DNA of 22,420 nt. It comes from Deinococcus detaillensis (GTDB lineage: Bacteria; Deinococcota; Deinococci; Deinococcales; Deinococcaceae). Every line of letters starts with the position of its first letter. The first letter of the stretch is position 1. This document shows positions 15,139-22,034 of this stretch, piece by piece. The position numbers and the translations under genes are program-made. The notes beneath the pieces are model-generated. The model was given only the letters and a program-made list of their open reading frames with translations. It was not told the DNA's origin and made no database searches. The stretch covers positions 1-22,420 of the forward strand of contig NZ_VKDB01000035.1 of NCBI RefSeq assembly GCF_007280555.1, read 5' to 3'.

Positions 15139-15875
15139 GGTGGCCAGGATTTGCCAAGCGCCATCCAGTCTGGTTCGTGGCGCTGCTGGAACTCGTTGTG
15201 ATCGTGGTGTATGGGTTGACCGGCACCATCGCCCACTTTGCTGAGCTGCCCGGTGAGTTCGTCAGTATCGTTGCCAACGTCGTGCTGGGCGGGTTGGCCG
15301 CCGGATTGCTGACCCGGCTGGGATGGTGGCGCACCGCCGGATTCAGGCTGCCTGTCCGGCCACGCGATCTGCTATGGTTCGTCCCTCTGCTCCTGCCAGT
15401 CGGCTTCAGTCTCGCCGCAGGCACCGAGTTCAAGGGGTGGGTGCTGACCTCACAACTGCTGATCTCGGCTCTCCTGATCGGTTTCGCTGAGGAGGCCATC
15501 TTCCGAGGGCTGATGCTGAGTGCCCTGAAGGCCAGGGGGTTCTGGACAGCCGCCGTTGTGTCGTCGGTGCTGTTCGGGTTGTCGCATACGCTGAACCTGC
15601 TCTCGGGCAAAAGCGGCGTGGAGATCTTGATTCAGGTCAGCTATGCCCTGGCCATTGGCTTTTGCTTCGCTGCCACCGTGCTCAGGACAGGGCTGATCTG
15701 GCCGCTGGTGCTCATTCACGCCCTGATCGATTTCACCAGCTTTCTCGGTAAGGAGGGGGCTTCACCTGCCTGGAATGCCGCCGCTGGCGTTGGCGTCACG
15801 TTCGCGTTCATGTCCTATGGTCTGTACCTGATGCTGCACCGGCAAAGCCCAGGCGTGAAGGTGGCCGCCGCATGA
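15135..15875 (+). CDS. CPBP-family intramembrane glutamic protease homologue (1)
   Basis: This 246-residue polytopic protein (about seven helices) is of the CPBP family, which includes CAAX prenyl proteases (Rce1) and bacteriocin-immunity proteins. All catalytic motifs are present: E119-E120-A-I-F-R124, F-x-x-x-H151 (LFGLSHTLN) and H195-x-x-x-D199. It should be an active membrane-embedded protease; the substrate is unknown. The start is the GTG at 15135, whose TGA overlap with the upstream gene (GTGA) implies coupled translation; there is no separate ribosome site. Its own stop overlaps the next CPBP gene in the same way. CPBP members are often linked to bacteriocin clusters, which is the reason to consider a peptide-processing or self-protection role here. 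Confidence 0.9.
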   Translation: MRWPGFAKRHPVWFVALLELVVIVVYGLTGTIAHFAELPGEFVSIVANVVLGGLAAGLLTRLGWWRTAGFRLPVRPRDLLWFVPLLLPVGFSLAAGTEFKGWVLTSQLLISALLIGFAEEAIFRGLMLSALKARGFWTAAVVSSVLFGLSHTLNLLSGKSGVEILIQVSYALAIGFCFAATVLRTGLIWPLVLIHALIDFTSFLGKEGASPAWNAAAGVGVTFAFMSYGLYLMLHRQSPGVKVAAA

Positions 15876-16714
15876 GTCGGCCGCATCCTCCCAGCGGGGT
15901 CGGAAGATTTTTCGTCCTCACCTTCGCGCTGACGTGGCTGCTCTGGCTACCGATGCTGCTGGCTGGCCACCACCTGATCGGCCCAGTGATCGGCCCAGTG
16001 CAGAGTACCCTGCTGCTAGCGCTAGGAACGGCTGTACCCAGCTTCGTGGCGCTGGCGCTGGCGGCCCGCAGCGGAGGCGCGGCGCTGCTGTGTGGACTCA
16101 CACGCTGGCGGCTCCCCGCCCGCTGGTACGCCGCCGTGCTGCTGATCCCTGCCACGCTGATACTGACGGCAGTGGGGCTGGACGTGCTGCTGGGCGGCAC
16201 TGCACCGTCCTTTCCCTCGCCCGGACGCTGGCCGCTGGTGGCCGTGAACTTCCTGGCCGTGCTCTTGATCGGCGGCCCTCTGGGTGAAGAGCTGGGCTGG
16301 CGCGGCTACGCCCTGCCCCGACTCGACCTAAAACTGAATTCAACCGCTGCTGCTGTGCTTCTCGGGCTGGTCTGGGCCGCCTGGCACCTGCCGCTGTTCC
16401 TGCTGCCGGGGACACCACAGGCGCAACTGCCCCTCGTCTGGTTCGTGCTTCAGACCGTGGCCTTCAGCGTGCTGCTGGCCTGGGTCTACCGGCGCACTGG
16501 AGGCAGTCTGCTGCTGGTCGTGTTGTTGCACGGCGTGGTCAACACCTTGGCTGGCCCCTTGCGTGTCCTCCCCACAACCGAAGGCACGCTGCGGCCTTAC
16601 ATCCTGATCACCCTGCTCACGGTGGCAGCGGCTCTGCTGGTGAGCTGGCAAGGACAGTCTGGCAGGCCAGTCAGAATGCTCGGCGCTCCTACCGCTGCCC
16701 TGGAGGACCGATGA
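15872..16714 (+). CDS. CPBP-family intramembrane protease homologue (2)
   Basis: This 280-residue protein has about seven to eight hydrophobic helices. It carries CPBP motifs E139-E140-L-G-W-R144-G, W-H172 (VWAAWHLPLF) and H220-x-x-x-N224, the last with Asn where the sibling upstream has Asp. The EExGWRG form is a common CPBP subgroup. The ATG at 15872 overlaps the upstream TGA (ATGA), and its stop overlaps the next start, so it is translated as part of one block. A 12-bp perfect tandem repeat (15976-15987 and 15988-15999) encodes the loop IGPVIGPV. It and CPBP 1 are divergent enough to have separate substrates. It is presumably in the cytoplasmic membrane. Confidence 0.9.
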   Translation: MSRPHPPSGVGRFFVLTFALTWLLWLPMLLAGHHLIGPVIGPVQSTLLLALGTAVPSFVALALAARSGGAALLCGLTRWRLPARWYAAVLLIPATLILTAVGLDVLLGGTAPSFPSPGRWPLVAVNFLAVLLIGGPLGEELGWRGYALPRLDLKLNSTAAAVLLGLVWAAWHLPLFLLPGTPQAQLPLVWFVLQTVAFSVLLAWVYRRTGGSLLLVVLLHGVVNTLAGPLRVLPTTEGTLRPYILITLLTVAAALLVSWQGQSGRPVRMLGAPTAALEDR

Positions 16715-17622
16715 ACACAAGATCCCGACACGGCACGCCCGCTTCACCCCCGCGCTTCGCAGAACCGTCTTTGACTTCTGTAAACCGGCACTGGGAGCGC
16801 TGGCAACGCACTAGCCTGTGGAGCGCGGCCAGCCTGGCAGGCCTGCTGCTCCTGGGATGGCTGGGTTTCCAGGTCAACCCCACGCCGTTCCCGGCCATCC
16901 CAGGGACGGCGGCGACACCATCGTCCATCCCACTGCCACCCAATCTACCTGTACCGGTTAAGCGGTTTTACCGCCTGATCTACGGCGAACGTATTCCGGT
17001 GATCACCTCGGCCATCATCACGGGCCGGGCCACCATCCGGCCCATTCCCGGCGGCCCCACCCTGCCGGCCCGCTTCCGCTTCATTCACGAGGCGGGCCGC
17101 AACTACCGCCACTACATTGAGGCCACCTGGTTCGGCCTGCCGATTCTGCGCGTCAACGAGTCGTACCTGGACGGCGTGAGCCGCATCGAACTGCCCTGGC
17201 AAAAGAGTGAGGGCAACCCGCAGACTGCGCAGGCGGCCAACCTGGGCCTGTGGGCCGAGACCACCTCGATGCCCGCCGTGTTTCTGACCGACCCACGGGT
17301 CCGCTGGCAGGCCGTGGACGATGCCACTGCGCTGCTGGTCGTCCCATTCGAACAGGCACACGAAACCTTCGTGGTGCGCTTCGACCCCACCACGGGCCTT
17401 CCGACGCTGCTGGAGTCGATGCGTTTCAAGGGCGAAACGGACACGCACAAGACGCTGTGGTCAAACGGGCTTCTCCGCTGGGCCAGCTTCGGCGGGGTCA
17501 CGCTGCCCAGCGTCGGCACTGCTGCCTGGGCTGATGACGGTCGACCCTGGGCCGTCTTCACTACCGAGAGCATCGACCTGAACACGGACGTGCGCCAGTC
17601 TGTGCGGGCCAAGGGGCTATGA
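16711..17622 (+). CDS. DUF6544-like protein with one N-terminal membrane anchor
   Basis: This 303-residue protein has a basic N-terminal tail, a single hydrophobic helix at about 36-53 and a large domain outside or at the membrane. The domain begins with LPVPVKRFYRLIYGERIPVI, followed by SAIITGRATIRP, IEATWFGLPILRVNESYLDG and LWAETTSMPAVFLTDPRVRW. These features match my recollection of the DUF6544 family, which has no assigned activity. The ATG at 16711 overlaps the CPBP 2 stop and has GGAGG in range. The next gene, a 4-TM protein, starts one base after its stop. As I recall, this two-gene pairing recurs in other bacteria, which suggests that they form a complex, but that is inference. Confidence 0.7.
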   Translation: MNTRSRHGTPASPPRFAEPSLTSVNRHWERWQRTSLWSAASLAGLLLLGWLGFQVNPTPFPAIPGTAATPSSIPLPPNLPVPVKRFYRLIYGERIPVITSAIITGRATIRPIPGGPTLPARFRFIHEAGRNYRHYIEATWFGLPILRVNESYLDGVSRIELPWQKSEGNPQTAQAANLGLWAETTSMPAVFLTDPRVRWQAVDDATALLVVPFEQAHETFVVRFDPTTGLPTLLESMRFKGETDTHKTLWSNGLLRWASFGGVTLPSVGTAAWADDGRPWAVFTTESIDLNTDVRQSVRAKGL

Positions 17623-17623
17623 C

Positions 17624-18031
17624 ATGAAAAGTTTCCTTCACTGGGGCGCAGGCATCGTGCTCGCTCTGCACGGCCTGATCCATTTGCTGGGGTTCGTGGC
17701 CTATCTGCGGCTGGCGACGGTCGCCACCCTGCCATACAAGACGACCTTTCTGAGCGGAAGACTCGATCTCGGAGTGGCAGGCACCAGTGTGTTCGGGCTG
17801 GCCTGGGGCGTAGCGGCCCTGAGATTCGTGCTGGTCGCCGCTGCCTTCTTCCTGCACTGGGACTGGTGGCGTCCCGCGCTGATCGCGGTGACCCTGCTGT
17901 CGCTGGTCCTCACCGTCTTGGACGTTGGCGTTGCCTTTGCGGGCGTAGCGGTCAACATCATGATCTTGCTGGCACTGTGGTTCGGATCGCGCCGGGGTTC
18001 AACTTTCTCCCGGTCAAAATTCCCGGCCTGA
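17624..18031 (+). CDS. Four-helix membrane protein, DUF6544 partner
   Basis: This 135-residue protein has four hydrophobic helices (about 5-27, 49-66, 68-78 with 82-100, and 101-120). A short first-helix motif reads LHGLIHLLGF, and a loop reads LPYKTTFLSGRLDLG. The two His residues in the first helix could bind a ligand or metal, but nothing proves it. The start is one base after the preceding stop (TGACATG), so translation is tied to the DUF6544-like gene. It is the last closely coupled gene; glycine-zipper 2 follows after 55 bp. I do not recognise a function, and its family name is uncertain. Confidence 0.65.
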   Translation: MKSFLHWGAGIVLALHGLIHLLGFVAYLRLATVATLPYKTTFLSGRLDLGVAGTSVFGLAWGVAALRFVLVAAAFFLHWDWWRPALIAVTLLSLVLTVLDVGVAFAGVAVNIMILLALWFGSRRGSTFSRSKFPA

Positions 18032-18086
18032 GTCGAGATTGACCGTAGGCCACTACAGAGCATCGAATTGAAGGAGCCTGAAAAAT

Positions 18087-18299
18087 ATGAAGCAGAAGTC
18101 AAACAATAAGCTTCCAAGAAACAGCAATTTGGGTGTTGGGATTGCCATTGGCGTGGGTTTCGGAGTTGCTATCGGTGTGGCCCTGAAAAACATTCCCATC
18201 GGCATAGCATTGGGCGTAGGTGTGGGCACAGCCCTTGGTGCGAGTCTGGATGGTCAAAGCAAGCGCAAAAGCAAATCGGACGATATACAACCCGAGTAA
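18087..18299 (+). CDS. Glycine-zipper small membrane protein 2
   Basis: This 70-residue paralogue of the protein at 12557 has the same plan: a polar N-terminus (1-15), a glycine-zipper core (16-52) with Gly at 22, 26, 30, 39, 43, 47 and 51 plus extra Gly at 24 and 45, a turn at K34-N35-I-P, and a basic tail (KRKSKS). The first 57 residues align with copy 1 without gaps. The homology continues in DNA past the coding end of copy 1, so the two arose by duplication. AAGGAG lies about 10 nt before the ATG. It lies between the coupled block and the third CPBP gene. The coding sequence is AT-richer than its neighbours by eye. Function is unknown. Confidence 0.75.
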   Translation: MKQKSNNKLPRNSNLGVGIAIGVGFGVAIGVALKNIPIGIALGVGVGTALGASLDGQSKRKSKSDDIQPE

Positions 18300-18445
18300 G
18301 CGCACCTTCCATGGCGTCCTGTCTCTACTATTTTTGAGTTTCGTCGAACGAGAGGTCTTCTCCACTCTGATACTCGTATTCTGGACGCTGCCCTGATAAA
18401 TACCCTAACCGAGCTGCTGTACAGCTCAAGTGAATTGGAGCCGCC

Positions 18446-19267
18446 ATGACCAGCCTCCCCCTCCAAGTCCACCGCGCCTTTCTCCAATCACCCTCGAGGT
18501 ACTTCGGTTGGGTCTTCGCCGCCTCGCTTCCCTTCTATGCCCTCGGAATCCTCGCACCGCAACTCAAGCGCCTGATCCCTTTTGGCTTACCCATCAGTAC
18601 CCTGATGATTCTTTGTCCGGCGGGTGTTGCCATCAGTTTGACCTACCGTCACGAAGGTCAGGCGGGTGTACGGCGCTTGCTGGGTCGAGTGTTCGATGAC
18701 CGAGTTATCCCGAACAAAACCTGGCTGCTGCTTTCCGTGGGCATCATGCCTGCCGCTATGCTGCTCTCTTACGCTGTGCAGCGACTGCTCGATCCGTCCT
18801 TGCCGCAGGCTGTTTGGTCACTCACGCTGGTGTTCAGCTTTGCCGTGTACTTTTTTGGGGCAATAAGCGAGGAGCTGGGCTGGACGGGTTACGCGCTCGA
18901 CCCACTGCAACACCGGTACGGTTGTCTGATGGCCAGTGTGGGCCTGGGCATGCTGTGGTGGCTGTGGCACGTCATCCCTTACCATGTCACTGGACGCTCA
19001 ACGGATTGGATTCTCTGGCAGGGTCTGGCCACAGTGATGTTTCGTATCATCATGGTTTGGATTTACAACCACGCTGGGCGCAGCGTCCTGACCTCCATCC
19101 TGTTCCACGCCGCCATCAACACCAGCATCGATGCGTTTCCCGTGAGCGGTTCCCATTACGACCCGAAAGTCATGGGCCTGATGCTGCTCGGGCTGACCCT
19201 GTTGGTGGCTGTAGGCCCGAAGTTTCTGACGATGGTAGCTTCCCCGAAGCGCGTTGACCCTCGATGA
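18446..19267 (+). CDS. CPBP-family intramembrane protease homologue (3)
   Basis: This 273-residue polytopic protein has CPBP motifs E142-E143-L-G-W-T147-G, W-H175 (WWLWHVIPYH) and H221-x-x-x-N225. Motif 1 has Thr where the classical EExxxR has Arg, a variation I recall in some CPBP subgroups, so activity is likely but not certain. It is more distant from CPBP 1 and 2 than those are from each other by eye. The ATG at 18446 has GGAG with a 5-nt spacer. It is separated from glycine-zipper 2 by 146 bp and is coupled to the flavodoxin gene through an ATGA overlap. The intergenic part before it begins with the 3' flank shared with copy 1 of the glycine-zipper gene. Confidence 0.88.
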   Translation: MTSLPLQVHRAFLQSPSRYFGWVFAASLPFYALGILAPQLKRLIPFGLPISTLMILCPAGVAISLTYRHEGQAGVRRLLGRVFDDRVIPNKTWLLLSVGIMPAAMLLSYAVQRLLDPSLPQAVWSLTLVFSFAVYFFGAISEELGWTGYALDPLQHRYGCLMASVGLGMLWWLWHVIPYHVTGRSTDWILWQGLATVMFRIIMVWIYNHAGRSVLTSILFHAAINTSIDAFPVSGSHYDPKVMGLMLLGLTLLVAVGPKFLTMVASPKRVDPR

Positions 19268-19815
19268 CCCCAGATTCAATCCGAGGCGTGTTCATCATGC
19301 TCGATCAACGCATTCTGGTCGCCTACGCCTCTCATACCGGGAGCACCGAAGAAGCCGTCGGAACAGCCCTTCAGGAACATGGTGCGCGGGTGGACGTGCA
19401 TCCGGTTCAAGACGTCACCACCCTCAAGCCGTACCGTACCGTGTTGGTGGGGAGCGCCATTCACGCCGCGAAGTGGTTGCCGGAGGCCGCCGAGTTCGTC
19501 AAGCGGCACACAACTGAACTCGAGCAGTTGCCCCTGAGCTACTTCCTCGTCTGCGCCACCTTCCGCGAAGATACTGCCGAGCATCACCGTGAAGTCCTGG
19601 CGTATCTGGACCCGGTGCGGGTGCTCCTCGAGCCACTGGAGATCGGGCTGTTCGCGGGCAGACTCGACGCGTCCAGGCTGCCCCTTCTCGAACGAATGCT
19701 GGTCAAAGCCATGAAGAGCGGAGAGGGCGACTGGCGCGACTGGGAAGCCATCCACGACTGGGCGGGCGGGGTCTGGGAGCATCTCGAGCACGGGGAGGGG
19801 GAGGCCGTGGCGTGA
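19264..19815 (+). CDS. Flavodoxin-domain protein (HemG / Flavodoxin_5 type)
   Basis: This 183-residue protein contains a flavodoxin fold. VAYASHTGSTEEAV (about 19-32) is the phosphate-binding loop for FMN, and VLVGSAIHAAKWLPEAAEFV and YFLVCATFREDT match the flavodoxin_5 family that includes menaquinone-dependent protoporphyrinogen oxidase HemG. The C-terminal part ends with WRDWEAIHDWA, also seen in that family. It could be an electron carrier or an oxidase; haem synthesis is not otherwise represented nearby. The ATG at 19264 overlaps the CPBP 3 stop (ATGA); an internal ATG at 19297, just before the fold begins, is an alternative start. No anchor is visible. Confidence 0.82.
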   Translation: MTPDSIRGVFIMLDQRILVAYASHTGSTEEAVGTALQEHGARVDVHPVQDVTTLKPYRTVLVGSAIHAAKWLPEAAEFVKRHTTELEQLPLSYFLVCATFREDTAEHHREVLAYLDPVRVLLEPLEIGLFAGRLDASRLPLLERMLVKAMKSGEGDWRDWEAIHDWAGGVWEHLEHGEGEAVA

Positions 19816-19906
19816 ACGCAGGCCATCGGGCGTGGCTGGTGGAGATGAGGAGCCAGTCATGCATCACACTTTGCAGAACATTTTTTCGATCCAAGAGGAG
19901 AGATTT

Positions 19907-20857
19907 ATGACGATTCGTCGTTTGACACCCGCCGTGGCGCGACGTCTGGGCACCGTCCAGGCCAGGAGCGAAGAGGTCTCACTGAGCGTGCCCGGCGCAG
20001 AACTGCACGCGACCCTGACCATCCCCGACAGTGTGGGCTGTCCGCCGGTGCTGCTGATCCTGGCAGGCAGTGGCCCGACCGACCGCGACGGCAACAGTCC
20101 ACTCGGTGTCCACAGCAACGTCTACCGTAAGCTGGCCCTGGCACTTGAAGGAGCTGGATACGCCGTCCTGCGCCCGGACAAGCGCTTGATCGGTGAGAGC
20201 ACCGTCAGCGATCCGCGAGAAGATGTTCTGACCTTTGGTACCTACATTCAGGATGCTGAAGCCTGGCTCCGCTGGCTGGGTGAACAGACCGATCTGGCGC
20301 AGGTGGGCGTTATCGGCCACAGCGAGGGGGCCCTGATCGGTTTGGGAGCCGCCCTTTATACGCCGGTGAGTGCGTATGTAAGTCTGGCCGGGGCTGGCGA
20401 GAGTGTTACGAATCTCATCATCCGCCAGCTTCACACCAACACTGCCATGCCAAGTCCCTTGCTTCAGGAAGCCGAACGGATCATGGTCTCACTACAGGCG
20501 GGCCAGACGGTAGCCGCCGTCAGTTCAGAGTTGATGGGCTTGTTCCGGCCCAGCGTGCAGCCCTACATGATCTCCTGGATGAGACTCGACCCTCCAGCTA
20601 TGCTGAGTCGCCTGAACGTGCCCGCGCTGATCGTGCAGGGCGACCGGGACGTGCAGGTTTCGGTGCAGGACGCCCAGAACCTGGCAGCGGCCCAGCCGAA
20701 GGCCCAGCTGAGCGTCATCGTGGGCATGAATCATATTCTGGTGGACGCGCCCGCCGCGCTGCCTGAGAACCTGGCGACCTATGCCCAGCCGGAGTTGCCA
20801 CTCAACACCGAATTGGTTCAGACCTTGACGCATTTTCTGGACCGGGTGATGAAGTGA
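19907..20857 (+). CDS. Alpha/beta hydrolase (serine aminopeptidase-like)
   Basis: This 316-residue cytoplasmic hydrolase has the alpha/beta hydrolase fold. An early loop GSGPTDRDGN at 54-63 is typical of one bacterial subgroup of this fold. The nucleophile elbow is G-H-S139-E-G, the acid is probably D248 in VQGDRDVQV, and the base is H276 in GMNHILVD. A lid region (about 175-225) is helical. Substrates of this subgroup are unsettled; esters or acylated peptides are possible. Start: ATG 19907 has GAGGAG with a 6-nt spacer. An upstream ATG at 19859, with GGAG, would add 16 residues and cannot be excluded. It is 91 bp after the flavodoxin gene and stands apart from it. Confidence 0.85.
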   Translation: MTIRRLTPAVARRLGTVQARSEEVSLSVPGAELHATLTIPDSVGCPPVLLILAGSGPTDRDGNSPLGVHSNVYRKLALALEGAGYAVLRPDKRLIGESTVSDPREDVLTFGTYIQDAEAWLRWLGEQTDLAQVGVIGHSEGALIGLGAALYTPVSAYVSLAGAGESVTNLIIRQLHTNTAMPSPLLQEAERIMVSLQAGQTVAAVSSELMGLFRPSVQPYMISWMRLDPPAMLSRLNVPALIVQGDRDVQVSVQDAQNLAAAQPKAQLSVIVGMNHILVDAPAALPENLATYAQPELPLNTELVQTLTHFLDRVMK

Positions 20858-20960
20858 AGGCGTTTCATACTGGCGGTGTCCCCGGTTTGTCTGGGGCCCT
20901 TCACTTGACGCAGCAATCATGGCCCGGCAGCTTTTAGGAGAATTCAGGGCGCATCAGAAC

Positions 20961-20993
20961 AGTAATGAAGTGGTAACGGCTTCCCTCTAGGCT
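20961..20993 (+). promoter_or_regulatory. Direct-repeat regulator site and -10 box before DUF4342
   Basis: AGTAAT (20961-20966) and GGTAAC (20972-20977) are 11 bp apart, followed by a 10-bp spacer and TAGGCT (20988-20993). This is the same layout as at 6572-6604 and 7413-7445. A start of transcription near 21000 would leave a leader of about 43 nt containing the ribosome site AAGGAAGG. A competing -10, TATAGC, lies at 20994-20999. Confidence 0.55.
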
Positions 20994-21042
20994 TATAGCT
21001 GTCAAGAATATTGAGCGGACAACGGCTCGAAAGGAAGGTTTG

Positions 21043-21402
21043 ATGAACGTTCAAGACAAGACGACTGTCCCAGAGGCTGCGGCCATCCCTACAGACTCCA
21101 CCTTTGTGGAAGAGCTTCAGATGAGCGGCGCAGATCTCGTCGGGCAGCTTCGTGAACTGATGAAGGAAGGCAATGCCCGCCACGTGACGGTGCTGAATGA
21201 ACACGGCGATGAGCTGATTAGTATTTCGCTGACTCTCGGCGCGGTGGCGGGCGGGCTGGTGGCCCTCTCGGTTCCTGCGCTGGCTGCCGTGGGTGCGTTG
21301 GCCGCCCTGGCGACCCATGTGAAGGTGATCGTGACCCGTGACGTCCCTGCCCAGGAACCGGTAGAGGAAGCGCTCCCGGAACAGGTCGCTATGACGCCGT
21401 GA
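21043..21402 (+). CDS. DUF4342 protein
   Basis: This 119-residue protein matches the DUF4342 plan: a soluble part FVEELQMSGADLVGQLRELM (21-40), then KEGNARHVTVLNEHGDELISISLTLGAVAGG, then a hydrophobic helix at about 62-92 and an acidic, Ala/Pro-rich tail. DUF4342 proteins are small and often lie beside envelope-stress or PspC-type genes; they have no proven activity. The ATG at 21043 has AAGGAAGG 4 nt upstream. It is preceded by the shared regulator site at 20961-20993, so it is probably in the same regulon as the response regulator at 6691. Its stop overlaps the GTG of the following frame (GTGA). Confidence 0.8.
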   Translation: MNVQDKTTVPEAAAIPTDSTFVEELQMSGADLVGQLRELMKEGNARHVTVLNEHGDELISISLTLGAVAGGLVALSVPALAAVGALAALATHVKVIVTRDVPAQEPVEEALPEQVAMTP

Positions 21403-21674
21403 ACCGTTCTGCGCCGAACCCGAACCGCCGTCAGACCCTCAAGATCCTGGGTCTGGCGGGGGCCGGGATCCCTGAACCAGCCAGTCGAGGTGGCGAGTGT
21501 CCGTGGGCAATTCGGGCGTGTGCTGGGGCTGGGCCACGCGCCACCGCGACTGCTCGTTCGTTACGGCAACGCCAATCCGGTGCCCCACTCGCTGCGCCGC
21601 CCAGCAAAGCAGGTGATGCTCAGCGGCTGACCCTGGACTGCACTGGTATTAAGACCCTGAGTCTGACACCCTGA
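21399..21674 (+). pseudogene. Possible frameshifted Tat-signal protein remnant
   Basis: The frame starts at GTG 21399, overlapping the DUF4342 stop, and its first 22 residues look like a twin-arginine signal (NRRQTLKILGLAGAG). After about 24 residues the frame becomes low-complexity and unprotein-like. A second frame, offset by +1 from 21472 to a TGA at 21630, reads as a more natural protein (NQPVEVASVRGQFGRVLGLG). A single-base frameshift near 21470 would join them into one protein of about 77 residues. It may be a decayed secreted protein, a sequencing error, or a chance pair of frames. I recognise no family. Confidence 0.35.
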
Positions 21675-21701
21675 GCGGCCACTGCAATTGCGGTCGTACC
21701 G

Positions 21702-21724
21702 GGCCAGCCGGAGCCAGGCTGACC
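21702..21724. repeat. Imperfect inverted repeat upstream of the SHOCT gene
   Basis: GGCCAGCC (21702-21709) and GGCTGACC (21717-21724) pair over 8 positions with one mismatch and a 7-nt loop. There is no T-run afterwards, so it is a weak terminator candidate at best. It sits between the Tat-type remnant and the SHOCT gene. Confidence 0.3.
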
Positions 21725-21767
21725 GTAGATTCGGCAAGTCACCCACCCAAAGACAATGGAGGGACCC

Positions 21768-22001
21768 ATGATGTGGAATGCAGTTCAACTCAGCTGGTTC
21801 TGGCCACTGTGCGCGGTGACCGGACTGATCCTGCTCAGTGTGGGCACCGTGCTGTTCTCACGCTGGCTCTCCAACGCCCTGGACCGTGACCGGAGCGCAC
21901 GTCTGCCGACGCGTGCCCTGGAACTGGCCCGCGAGCGTCTGGCCAAGGGAGAGATCACTCTCGAGGAGTTTGAGATCCTGTGCCGCACCTTGGCCAAGTG
22001 A
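21768..22001 (+). CDS. SHOCT-domain small membrane protein
   Basis: This 77-residue protein has one hydrophobic helix (about 9-29), a basic and charged linker (RWLSNALDRDRSARLP) and a C-terminal helix LELARERLAKGEITLEEFE followed by ILCRTL, which is the SHOCT domain (short C-terminal domain, often a protein-binding tail). The ATG at 21768 has GGAGG 5 nt upstream; in-frame ATGs at 21756 and 21771 are alternatives. The stop overlaps the GTG start of the acyltransferase gene. A 14-bp inverted repeat spans the stop. Function is unknown; SHOCT proteins are mostly small membrane-associated adaptors. Confidence 0.78.
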   Translation: MMWNAVQLSWFWPLCAVTGLILLSVGTVLFSRWLSNALDRDRSARLPTRALELARERLAKGEITLEEFEILCRTLAK

Positions 22002-22034
22002 GGACAGCTTGGCACAGACTTGTCCTCACTTGGC
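21993..22034. repeat. 14-bp perfect inverted repeat over a stop/start junction
   Basis: GCCAAGTGAGGACA at 21993-22006 is the exact reverse complement of TGTCCTCACTTGGC at 22021-22034, with a 14-nt loop. The left arm contains the GTG start of the acyltransferase (21998) and the TGA of the SHOCT gene. No T-run follows, so it is not a classical terminator. In mRNA it would form a strong hairpin hiding the start codon. Confidence 0.6.

Noticed and set aside
12557..19815. Calling the cluster a bacteriocin operon outright
   Set aside because: There is no ABC exporter, double-glycine leader or modification enzyme in the window; CPBP proteins have many other roles. It is kept as a hypothesis only.
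20886..20902. Hairpin after the alpha/beta hydrolase as a terminator (CCCCGG...CTGGGG)
   Set aside because: The stem is only about six pairs with a wobble and no T-run follows, so it does not meet the criteria for an intrinsic terminator.
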